The translations under genes and the position numbers were made by a program. Source: RH-AL1 sp965214415 (GTDB lineage Bacteria; Pseudomonadota; Alphaproteobacteria; Rhizobiales; Beijerinckiaceae). Taken from it: a DNA stretch of 64,000 bases. Under the pieces are notes generated by a model, which saw only the letters and a list, made by a program, of their open reading frames with translations, was not told the DNA's origin and did no database searches. This document shows, piece after piece, positions 43,280-49,149 of the stretch (the first letter of the stretch is position 1; each line of letters opens with the position of its first letter). The stretch covers positions 2,418,001 through 2,482,000 of the forward strand of contig CBDCBQ010000003.1 in the NCBI GenBank assembly GCA_965214415.1, in the 5' to 3' direction.

Positions 43280-43396
43280 GATGCCCTCCAACCCGGTAGC
43301 GACCGCTTACGTCGGATCGCCCCATGGTATCATACGATAGCCAGCGTCGCCTGCTGCACATTCTGCGTCAAAGCAGCATTCACCCCATGTCGGACG

Positions 43397-43564
43397 TCAA
43401 ACGGCCTGGGTCTGAACGATCGCGGCTTCGACACCTTCCGGATGCAGCAGAAGCGCGGCGCTGATCACCAGCATCAGCAAGACAGCCACGACGAACACAA
43501 GATTATCCGTCCGGCTCGACTTGTGAAGCGTGACAGGCCGACGCGTCGGCAGTTCGGTTGGCAT
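43397..43564 (-). CDS. 55-residue membrane protein, paralogue 2
   Basis: Second copy of the small membrane-protein pair. It starts MPTELPTRRPVTL, has one predicted helix (NLVFVVAVLLMLVISAALLL, about 21-40) and a tail VEAAIVQTQ. It shares exact length and the first six residues after the start, apart from one, with the gene at 43112-43279. The ribosome site is weak. The pair lies between ychF and an exported phosphatase gene. Function unknown; a single-pass protein this size could be a regulator or subunit of another membrane complex. Confidence 0.75.
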   Translation of the reverse strand: MPTELPTRRPVTLHKSSRTDNLVFVVAVLLMLVISAALLLHPEGVEAAIVQTQAV

Positions 43565-43679
43565 GGGGAATTCTCGGCGGGGGAAAGCCTGCAGGCTAGC
43601 GCGCGAGCGTGACCAATCGTTTAATGCTCCGTGACCGGTCCGGCCCCATATACAGGCCGCCAATACGGACTCGTACACC

Positions 43680-44300
43680 ATGCACCGTCTTCTCCCGCCG
43701 CTCCTCCTCGCTCTTGCGTTACTGCTCGGCTCCACGGCGGTGCAGGCCAAACATCACCACAGGGATGATCGCGAGAACGGCGGGGCCCCCGGCCTCGCCA
43801 ACGCCACCTTGCTTGTCGTGCGCCATGCCGAGAAGCCGGCGGACGCTGGCGACGGCGGGCTCTCGCCGGCCGGCGAGGCACGGGCCAAAGCCTACGCGAC
43901 CTACTTTCAGCATCTCGAGATCGACGGCTCGGCGGTCCACATCGGTACGCTGGTCGCGAGCGCGGACTCGCGCGAGAGCGCGCGGCCACGCCTGACGCTC
44001 GAGCCGCTCTCGAAAGCGACGGGCCTGCCAATCGAAACGCCGTTCGCCAACAAGCAGGTGAAGGACGCGGCGCGCTGGATCGCGGCGGGCCATGCGCGGG
44101 GGACAACGCTGATCGCCTGGCACCACGGCAAGCTGGCGAAGCTTTTGCAGAAACTCGGCGCCGACCCGACCACGCTGCTGCCGGATGGCGAATGGCCGGA
44201 GGACGTCTACGACTGGGTCATCGTGCTGCGATACGGCGCCGATGGCCAATTGTCCGAGGCCAAACGGATCGTCGAGCCGGCGGCCCTCGCCGGCAAGTGA
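43680..44300 (+). CDS. Exported histidine-phosphatase-superfamily protein
   Basis: Histidine-phosphatase fold protein of 206 residues with a cleavable signal peptide (about 1-23, ending AVQA) and a His-rich stretch just after it (KHHHRDDRE). The catalytic motif LLVVRHAEKP gives the phospho-accepting histidine, and the second histidine is in LIAWHHGKLAKLL. Expected in the periplasm. Substrate unknown. The single promoter region of 115 bases before it holds a TTAATGCTCCG sequence resembling half of the CtrA box at 36.6 kb. An inverted-repeat element follows the gene. Confidence 0.85.
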   Translation: MHRLLPPLLLALALLLGSTAVQAKHHHRDDRENGGAPGLANATLLVVRHAEKPADAGDGGLSPAGEARAKAYATYFQHLEIDGSAVHIGTLVASADSRESARPRLTLEPLSKATGLPIETPFANKQVKDAARWIAAGHARGTTLIAWHHGKLAKLLQKLGADPTTLLPDGEWPEDVYDWVIVLRYGADGQLSEAKRIVEPAALAGK

Positions 44301-44325
44301 CGCGTCTGCAAACGGATGCCTTGAA

Positions 44326-44402
44326 CGTCATTGCGAGCGCAGCGAAGCAACCCAGAGCCCCCCGCGCGGCTCCGAAGTCGCTTCGCTGCGATCGCAATGA
44401 CG
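44326..44402. repeat. Palindromic chromosomal repeat with 25-bp arms
   Basis: Arms 44326-44350 and 44378-44402 are inverted repeats of 25 bp with two mismatches, around a 27-base GC-rich spacer. Arms begin CGTCATTGCGAGCGCAGCGA. This resembles a dispersed repeat that I know from many alphaproteobacterial and other genomes, usually found between genes. It lies between the exported phosphatase and the FMN reductase genes. The stem could act as a transcription terminator or mRNA stabiliser. Confidence 0.8.
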
Positions 44403-44471
44403 ATGCCCTTTGTGTTTGACAAACCAGCCCGCGCGGGATCGGCTGGGCCCGTCAGCGTCAAGGGTTGGTCC

Positions 44472-45053
44472 ATGATCCTCGTCTTCTACGGGTCTTATCG
44501 GTCGGATCGCATGGGCATCCGGCTCGCGGACTACGTCATCGCCGGCCTGCGGGCACGCGGCGACGAGGCGGAGCTGGTCGATGCCAAGGCCGTCGGACTG
44601 CCGCTGCTCGATCGCATGCACAAGGAGTACGCGCCCGGCGAGGCGCCGGCCGCCATGGCGGATCTCGCGGCCAGGATCCGAGCGGCCGACGGCTTCGTGT
44701 TCATCGTCGGCGAGTACAATTGGGGCGTTCAGCCAGGACTGAAAAACCTCACCGACCACTTTCTCGAGGAATGGTTCTGGCGACCAGCGGCGATCGCCAG
44801 CTATTCCGCCGGCCGCCTCGGCGGCGTGCGCGCCGCTGTCGCCTGGCACGGCATCCTGTCAGAGATGGGCATGGTCGTCGTCTCGAGCGCGCTCGCGGTC
44901 GGCTCGATCGGGCAAACCCTCGACCGCGACGCCAAGCCGCTCGGCGACGGCGGCGAGGCGCTCGACCGCGCCTTCGGCAGGTTCGCCGACGATCTCCGCT
45001 GGTGGGCGGACGCCGCGACGGCGCAGCGGGCGAGGCAGACGCCGCCCTATTAG
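44472..45053 (+). CDS. NADPH-dependent FMN reductase family protein
   Basis: Flavodoxin-like quinone or FMN reductase of 193 residues. The FMN loop near the start reads VFYGSYRSDRMGIRLADYV, and the second motif is IVGEYNWGVQPGLKNLTDHF, typical of the NADPH-dependent FMN_red family. The frame is open upstream through the palindromic repeat, but the ATG at 44472 gives the standard N-terminus. The ribosome site is weak (AAGGG). The double MaoC gene starts about 70 bases later, possibly co-transcribed. Confidence 0.85.
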   Translation: MILVFYGSYRSDRMGIRLADYVIAGLRARGDEAELVDAKAVGLPLLDRMHKEYAPGEAPAAMADLAARIRAADGFVFIVGEYNWGVQPGLKNLTDHFLEEWFWRPAAIASYSAGRLGGVRAAVAWHGILSEMGMVVVSSALAVGSIGQTLDRDAKPLGDGGEALDRAFGRFADDLRWWADAATAQRARQTPPY

Positions 45054-45125
45054 GGATCACCGCCCGCGGGATATCACCGGCCGCGCCGGTTGACAGGCGT
45101 CGACACGGCATGGATTCAGACGTGC

Positions 45126-46133
45126 ATGGCGCTTCTGACGTTCGAGGATATCGAGCCTGGTCTCAGCGTGCGGTCCGAGCCGGTCACGCTGACACGCGAG
45201 TCGATCGTCGCCTTCGCGCGAACATACGATCCCCAGCCATTCCATCTCGACGAGCAGGCCGGTCGCGAGTCGCTGCTCGGCGGCCTCGCGGCCTCCGGCT
45301 GGCAGACCAGCGCGCTCGGCATGCGGCTCCTCTATGATGGGCTGCTTTGCCGCGTCGCCTCGATGGGAAGCCCTGGCGTCGACGAAGTCCGCTGGCCGAG
45401 GCCGGTGCGCCCCGGCGACACCCTCACGCTCGAAGCGACCGCCACCGGCAAACGCGAATCGGCCTCCCGGCCAGACCGCGGGTTCGTGACCTTCGCGCTC
45501 GAGATGAAAAACGCCGCCAGCGAGACGGTCATGACGCAGCGCTCGCCGGTCATCGTGCAGAAACGCGACATGGCGTCGGCGCCGCCGGCAAGATCGGGAT
45601 TGCCGCCGGCGGAGGGGCCCGGCTCGTTACCTCCGCTCCCGCCCGCGGACTTGCTGCTCACCGCCTTCTTCGACGAACTGTCGATCGGCCTTTCGAGCAC
45701 GTTCGGGACGCAGCGTTTTACCGCGGACCTCATTACGAGCTTCGCCACGCTATACGATCCACAATATTTCCATCTCGACGAGGAGGCGGCGAGGACGAGC
45801 CAGTTCGGCGGCCTCATCGCGTCGGGCTGGCAGACCGCCGCCTTTTGGATGAAGCACTACATAGCGGCGCGCCAGCGCTCGGGCGCGGCGCGCGCGGAGG
45901 CAGGCCTGCCGGCTGCGGTGGGTGGCCCGTCGCCGGGCCTCGTCAACATGCGCTGGCTGCGCCCCGTTCATGCCGGAGAGAGCGTCACCTACGGCCTGAA
46001 GATCACCGGTCTTCGCCGGGCCGGACGATCAAATTGGGGCATCGTGCTGACCGAGAACACCGGCCACGCCGCGGACGGGACGCTGGTGTTCGTATTCGAC
46101 GGCCGGCTGCTGTGGCCACTCATGGCGGCTTAA
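45126..46133 (+). CDS. Tandem MaoC-like hot-dog dehydratase
   Basis: Two hot-dog domains in one chain of 335 residues. The first (about 1-150) has ESIVAFARTYDPQPFHLDEQAG, the second (about 175-335) ITSFATLYDPQYFHLDEEAA; both keep the aspartate and histidine of the MaoC hydratase site, and each is followed by GG..(A)SGWQTA. They are joined by a Pro/Ala-rich linker (about 160-185). Related genomes usually carry these as two separate genes. It would hydrate an enoyl-CoA or acyl-type substrate, identity unknown. The ATG at 45126 is preferred over a start 12 codons earlier. Confidence 0.85.
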   Translation: MALLTFEDIEPGLSVRSEPVTLTRESIVAFARTYDPQPFHLDEQAGRESLLGGLAASGWQTSALGMRLLYDGLLCRVASMGSPGVDEVRWPRPVRPGDTLTLEATATGKRESASRPDRGFVTFALEMKNAASETVMTQRSPVIVQKRDMASAPPARSGLPPAEGPGSLPPLPPADLLLTAFFDELSIGLSSTFGTQRFTADLITSFATLYDPQYFHLDEEAARTSQFGGLIASGWQTAAFWMKHYIAARQRSGAARAEAGLPAAVGGPSPGLVNMRWLRPVHAGESVTYGLKITGLRRAGRSNWGIVLTENTGHAADGTLVFVFDGRLLWPLMAA

Positions 46134-46139
46134 AAGGTC

Positions 46140-46442
46140 TCACATTGGCGTGGCGCGACGCAGCGCGCGCCCGAGCAGAAGCGCGGCGCGGGCGTTCACG
46201 AGATTGACCTCGCCGCCGAAGCCGAACCACCGGCGGGGCGAGCGGGCCTCGCGGTCGACCAGGTGCTCCGCGATGGCGACGAGCGTTCGCGCGGGCGCCG
46301 TCGAAAGGCCAGGATGGAGCGTTTCGAGCATCATCGGCCGCCGCGCGTAATGGCGCGCCCGCGTCTTGACAAGGTGACAGGCCGCCCGATGCGCCGCGGC
46401 TGTGAAGTCGGGATCGTCGAATTGGGTGACGTGCATAGTCAT
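46140..46442 (-). CDS. 100-residue orphan protein under repressor control
   Basis: Small basic protein I do not recognise. It is mostly helical and lacks a signal peptide or membrane helix. The ATG has GAGGG five bases upstream. Just before it lie a good -35 (46486-46491) and -10 (46464-46469) with two copies of the repressor dyad, one inside the spacer, which strongly supports its being a real and tightly controlled gene. It follows the S24 repressor gene on the same strand but should have its own transcript. It ends six bases from the convergent MaoC gene's stop. Confidence 0.65.
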   Translation of the reverse strand: MTMHVTQFDDPDFTAAAHRAACHLVKTRARHYARRPMMLETLHPGLSTAPARTLVAIAEHLVDREARSPRRWFGFGGEVNLVNARAALLLGRALRRATPM

Positions 46443-46463
46443 TGGCCCTCACTGAGAGCCTGG

Positions 46464-46491
46464 ATATTACCGGTAGTTTTGCCTAAGTAAA
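46464..46491 (-). promoter_or_regulatory. Promoter of the 100-residue orphan gene
   Basis: On the minus strand, TTTACT (46491-46486) and TAATAT (46469-46464) are separated by 16 bases. The 14-bp dyad at 46471-46484 fills the spacer exactly, so a bound repressor would exclude RNA polymerase. The -10 lies about 22 bases before the ATG, leaving a short leader with a proper ribosome site. Confidence 0.7.
46471..46484. promoter_or_regulatory. Repressor operator O1
   Basis: CGGTA-GTTT-TGCCT, a 14-bp dyad with one mismatch from the shared pattern (A/C)GGTA-N4-(T/G)ACC(T/G). It lies wholly within the spacer of the orphan-gene promoter. Confidence 0.6.
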
Positions 46492-46504
46492 GGTATTATT
46501 ACCT
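46491..46504. promoter_or_regulatory. Repressor operator O2
   Basis: AGGTA-TTAT-TACCT, a perfect dyad (six-bp arms if the flanking A and T are counted). It is 20 bases centre to centre from O1, touches the -35 of the orphan-gene promoter and overlaps the repressor's own stop codon. Confidence 0.7.
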
Positions 46505-47146
46505 TGCGATCCGAGGCCCCGCCCAGCGGTTGCCTGGCAGGATCATCAGAATCGGCGCCGCCCATTCGATGGTGACGTTGCGGATCGGCGGCGCGTTGTG
46601 GCTCTCGAGATCGTAGGTTCCCAGGACGGCGCCGCGGCGGATCGTCTTCAGGTAGCGCTTGCCGTCACCGGTGCGGACCGCGGCCTCGAGGCCGGCGATC
46701 GCCTGCGGGTCGTGCTCGCGCTCGTCGCAGATAACGACGTCGCCGGCATTGTAGCGCGGCCACATGCTGTCGCCCTCGACGGAGAAGGCGACCGAGTCCT
46801 CCGGCAGCGGCAGGGCGAGATCGACTTCGTAGAGGCCTTCCGGCGGGATCTGCTCGAATTCCGGCCGGATCTCGGCGCCCGCGCCGATGCGACCGACAAC
46901 GCGGAGCGTCGTCCGAGCCGATGTCGCGCCGGCGCCTTCGACCAGCCAGGCCACCGAGGTTTCAAGCACCGGCGCCAGCGCGTTCAGCGTCTCGGTGGTC
47001 ACGCCGCGGCGATCACCGTTTAGCACCGCCCGCCGCAAATTGCGGATGGCGTCGGGCTTCTTCGCGGCCAGCGAGGCGGCGTGGGCGGATAAGTCGAGGG
47101 CTCTCAGCCGGCTCTCGATCCGCTCGAGGACATCCTTCAGTTCCAT
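46499..47146 (-). CDS. LexA/cI-like repressor with S24 peptidase domain
   Basis: Phage-type repressor of 215 residues. The N-terminal third (about 1-70) is a helical DNA-binding region, though not a textbook XRE domain. An S24 domain follows (about 80-215): Ala89-Gly90 in VGRIGAGAEI is the likely self-cleavage bond, Ser127 in EGDSMWP the nucleophile, and Lys163 (GKRYLK) the likely general base. RecA-stimulated cleavage could therefore induce the module. Five copies of one dyad surround it; O3 lies immediately before the start codon, so it should control itself. There is no clear ribosome site. No integrase or structural phage gene is nearby. Confidence 0.85.
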   Translation of the reverse strand: MELKDVLERIESRLRALDLSAHAASLAAKKPDAIRNLRRAVLNGDRRGVTTETLNALAPVLETSVAWLVEGAGATSARTTLRVVGRIGAGAEIRPEFEQIPPEGLYEVDLALPLPEDSVAFSVEGDSMWPRYNAGDVVICDEREHDPQAIAGLEAAVRTGDGKRYLKTIRRGAVLGTYDLESHNAPPIRNVTIEWAAPILMILPGNRWAGPRIAR

Positions 47147-47148
47147 AT

Positions 47149-47162
47149 CGGTAGAATGACCG
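47149..47162. promoter_or_regulatory. Repressor operator O3
   Basis: CGGTA-GAAT-GACCG; one end deviates at a single base, but the wider frame TATCGGT-N6-ACCGATA is a perfect 7-bp inverted repeat. It lies two bases upstream of the repressor's ATG, so binding would block its initiation. Confidence 0.65.
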
Positions 47163-47182
47163 ATAGATCACGTCCCTTCATC

Positions 47183-47196
47183 CGGTAAGTTGACCG
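47183..47196. promoter_or_regulatory. Repressor operator O4
   Basis: CGGTA-AGTT-GACCG, differing from O3 only in the spacer. It is centred 34 bp from O3 and 23 bp from O5, in the middle of the divergent region. Confidence 0.6.
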
Positions 47197-47224
47197 TTGA
47201 CACTAAGGTATTTCTACCTATATT
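47197..47224 (+). promoter_or_regulatory. Promoter of the GcrA-like gene
   Basis: TTGACA (47197-47202) and TATATT (47219-47224) are separated by 16 bases. Transcription would start about seven bases after the -10, which is at the ATG (47231) itself, so the mRNA is probably leaderless. Operator O5 fills the spacer. Confidence 0.7.
47206..47219. promoter_or_regulatory. Repressor operator O5
   Basis: AGGTA-TTTC-TACCT, a perfect 5-bp-armed dyad of the same pattern as O2. It lies between the -35 and -10 of the rightward promoter, overlapping the first base of the -10. Confidence 0.7.
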
Positions 47225-47230
47225 CGAGGA

Positions 47231-47569
47231 ATGATCGAAGCCACCGCCTCCCCCGCTCTCGGCCGCTGGCCGGCCTCCCGCGTAGCCCGCCTCGGCTTCC
47301 TGATCGGCCGAGGTCTCGACGCCAGTCGCGTCGCCGGCGACCCCCTGATCGCCTCGACGACCGGCAACGTGCACCGCCAGGCACGACGCTTCGGCCTGGC
47401 ATTTCGCGAGACGGCGTCTCCCACACGTCTGCCGCCCCATGTCGCGCGCCGCTACGAGGCGGCCGCGGCCCGCCGTGCCGTGACGCGCGAGGAGCTGGTC
47501 AGGCTCCTGCTGGTCGCGGCGGGCTCGGACGACGGCTTGATCGACAACATTCTCGATGACGGTGAATGA
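47231..47569 (+). CDS. Small GcrA-like helix-turn-helix protein
   Basis: Basic protein of 112 residues. Residues 15-57 (ASRVARLGFLIGRGLDASRV...GNVHRQARRFGL) resemble the DNA-binding helices at the start of GcrA, an alphaproteobacterial cell-cycle regulator that binds RNA polymerase and methylated DNA; the rest is unlike it. The C-terminus is acidic. In a phage switch this place is held by Cro or an activator, and that is the inferred role. The ATG coincides with the predicted transcription start, and the GAGGA just before it is too close to serve as a ribosome site, so leaderless translation is likely. The next gene begins one base after its stop. Confidence 0.6.
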   Translation: MIEATASPALGRWPASRVARLGFLIGRGLDASRVAGDPLIASTTGNVHRQARRFGLAFRETASPTRLPPHVARRYEAAAARRAVTREELVRLLLVAAGSDDGLIDNILDDGE

Positions 47570-47570
47570 C

Positions 47571-48074
47571 ATGAGCCTCGAGCCCTTCGAGCCCCTGGAC
47601 GTCACCCCGCCCGGCGATGTCCCGACCTCCTGGACGGCGGAGCACGTCGGCCAGCGCCTCGTCGATGCATTTCGCACGCTGGATCGCCTGCCGCGCACGA
47701 AGGGTCCGCGCGAGCCCGGCAACCACTGGCCGCGTCACCGCGTCGAATGGGCGGACCAGATCGCGCAAGCCGAGCTTCCAGAGGTGGAACGGCGCGCGCG
47801 CGAGGAGCTGCGCAACGCGCTGTCGCTGCGCCCGAGCGGCCACGAGATCGATCGGATGGACCGCGTCCTCGAATGGCTACGGGATCTGCGCGCGCTCGAT
47901 CCGGGCCTCGCCCTCGTCACCAGCCTCTGGGCGCTGCGCATCGCGCGCCGACGTTCGCTGCGCGCCCTGTGCCGCGAGAAGGGCTGGGCGCCGGCGACGT
48001 TCTACAAGCTGCGAGCGCGGGCGCTCGACCATCTTGCCGCGACACTGAACAGAAGCGGCGTCGCGGTGTTTTGA
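47571..48074 (+). CDS. DUF6362 family protein
   Basis: Protein of 167 residues similar to DUF6362, a family common in prophages and gene-transfer-like islands of alphaproteobacteria. Residues about 20-60 have SWTAEHVGQRLVDAFRTLDRLP, the middle LRPSGHEIDRMDRVLEWL, and the end a helix-turn-helix-like RSLRALCREKGWAPATFYKLRARAL. The last part suggests DNA binding. The ATG at 47571 is preferred over one five codons earlier because GACGGTGA precedes it. It is co-transcribed with the GcrA-like gene and would be repressed by the same switch. Confidence 0.75.
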   Translation: MSLEPFEPLDVTPPGDVPTSWTAEHVGQRLVDAFRTLDRLPRTKGPREPGNHWPRHRVEWADQIAQAELPEVERRAREELRNALSLRPSGHEIDRMDRVLEWLRDLRALDPGLALVTSLWALRIARRRSLRALCREKGWAPATFYKLRARALDHLAATLNRSGVAVF

Positions 48075-48106
48075 AGGCTCGACGCGTCCGTCGTGTGCTA
48101 GACACT

Positions 48107-48129
48107 GGGCTCCTGGCCGGAAGGAGCCC
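48107..48129 (+). promoter_or_regulatory. Hairpin enclosing the ribosome-binding site of the DUF305 gene
   Basis: GGGCTCC (48107-48113) pairs perfectly with GGAGCCC (48123-48129) over a nine-base loop. The 3' arm contains GGAG, the Shine-Dalgarno sequence for the GTG start at 48132. Translation would need the stem to open. Confidence 0.55.
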
Positions 48130-48131
48130 TC

Positions 48132-48509
48132 GTGAAACGCCAAATCGACGCCATCGGGTTCGCGGCCATCGCGTTTGCCGCCGCCGTGCTCGCCGCGACC
48201 CCGCTCGCCGCGCAGACGATGCAGGGCCAGATGAAGATGGCGGATCCCCAGACCCCTGCCGACAAGGCCTTTGTTGGCGCGATGCGCGACATGATGGTGG
48301 GAATGCACGAGAACATGCCGACCGGCGACACGGACGCCGACTTCGTGCGCATGATGCTGCCGCACCACCAGGCCGCCGTCGATATGGCGAAGGCGGAGCT
48401 GCAGTACGGCAAAGATATCGAGCTGAAGACGCTCGCCCAGGACATCGTCAGCGCGCAAGACAAGGAGATCGCGATGATGAAGGACTGGGAAGCCAAGCAT
48501 CCGCGCTGA
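48132..48509 (+). CDS. Exported DUF305 protein
   Basis: Secreted protein of 125 residues with a signal peptide (about 1-28, ending LAAQ) and a DUF305 four-helix bundle. The segments AMRDMMVGMH..., FVRMMLPHHQAAVDMAKAEL and IVSAQDKEIAMMKDW are typical; Met and His are frequent, and members of this family often sit with copper genes. A metal-binding periplasmic role is likely but unproven; no copper gene is adjacent. The GTG start has GGAG six bases upstream, inside a hairpin. Confidence 0.85.
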   Translation: MKRQIDAIGFAAIAFAAAVLAATPLAAQTMQGQMKMADPQTPADKAFVGAMRDMMVGMHENMPTGDTDADFVRMMLPHHQAAVDMAKAELQYGKDIELKTLAQDIVSAQDKEIAMMKDWEAKHPR

Positions 48510-48511
48510 AG

Positions 48512-48802
48512 ATGCACCGCGTCGCGCCGCGCCTCGCGCTACTTTGCGCCCTCGCCCTGCTCGCGGGCGGCTGCGACCCGCGTGATTGCGCGCTTGGCAT
48601 CGCCGAGCATGATTGCTTTCCGCGAGGCTCGGCGCTCGCCGCCTTCCCGCAGGACGACGCGGTGTGCCGCAGCTACGGCCTTAGGCCCGGCACGCACGAT
48701 TATCTCGTCTGCCGCCAAACCAAGCGTCACGAGCGCGCGCTCACCGAGCGCGAGACGGATTATGGATTCTTGAACAACCCGCTAACGCCGGACATCAAGT
48801 AG
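48512..48802 (+). CDS. Small lipoprotein
   Basis: Predicted lipoprotein of 96 residues. The signal sequence ends in a lipobox, LLAGGC, with Cys22 as the lipid-attachment residue, followed by Asp at +2, which can mean retention in the inner membrane. The mature part holds three more cysteines (CALG, DCFP, VCR) and a KRHERAL segment that suggests periplasmic location. It starts two bases after the DUF305 stop, so the two are one transcript. I do not recognise the family. Confidence 0.75.
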   Translation: MHRVAPRLALLCALALLAGGCDPRDCALGIAEHDCFPRGSALAAFPQDDAVCRSYGLRPGTHDYLVCRQTKRHERALTERETDYGFLNNPLTPDIK

Positions 48803-48811
48803 CGCTGGCGG

Positions 48812-49141
48812 CTACTGGCGACGGCTCATGCAGAAGGCGACGAAGTCGCGAAGCTTCCGGTGCCGCAGGCTTTGGTGGCGGCCCTTCGTACGGCAGGTTT
48901 CCCAATAGGCGAGGTTCGGGCTGTCGGTCGCCATGCACGCTTGGACCGACTTCTCGAGGGCCTTGCCTTTGAGGTTGAATTCCTTCGCCGTGATTTCGCA
49001 GACACTTTCCGCCCGCTCGGCGCTGGCCTCGTTCGGCGGCGAAAGGGCGCTCGATATCGGAGGAAACGCCAGCCAAAAGCCGACGCAAGCGCCTGCGAAA
49101 AACAAAGCTCGGGTGGAGCGCAATCCGTGGCCCTCGATCAT
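48812..49141 (-). CDS. Exported hypothetical protein
   Basis: Protein of 109 residues with an N-terminal signal or anchor helix (about 10-33, ALFFAGACVGFWLAFPPISS). The mature part has four cysteines (SVCEIT, QACMAT, ETCRTK, AFCMSR) at roughly even spacing, suggesting two disulfides in the periplasm. It ends nine bases from the lipoprotein gene on the opposite strand and lies eight bases after ispG in the same direction as it. Family unknown. Confidence 0.65.
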   Translation of the reverse strand: MIEGHGLRSTRALFFAGACVGFWLAFPPISSALSPPNEASAERAESVCEITAKEFNLKGKALEKSVQACMATDSPNLAYWETCRTKGRHQSLRHRKLRDFVAFCMSRRQ

Positions 49142-49149
49142 GCGCTTGG

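Noticed and set aside
43609..43640. A possible second CtrA box (TTAATGCTCCG)
   Set aside because: It matches only half of the box found at 36.6 kb; the second TTAA is replaced by TGAC.
46499..48074. Intact prophage or mobile element
   Set aside because: No integrase, attachment repeats, terminase or structural genes are visible within the window, and flanking genes are ordinary chromosomal ones.
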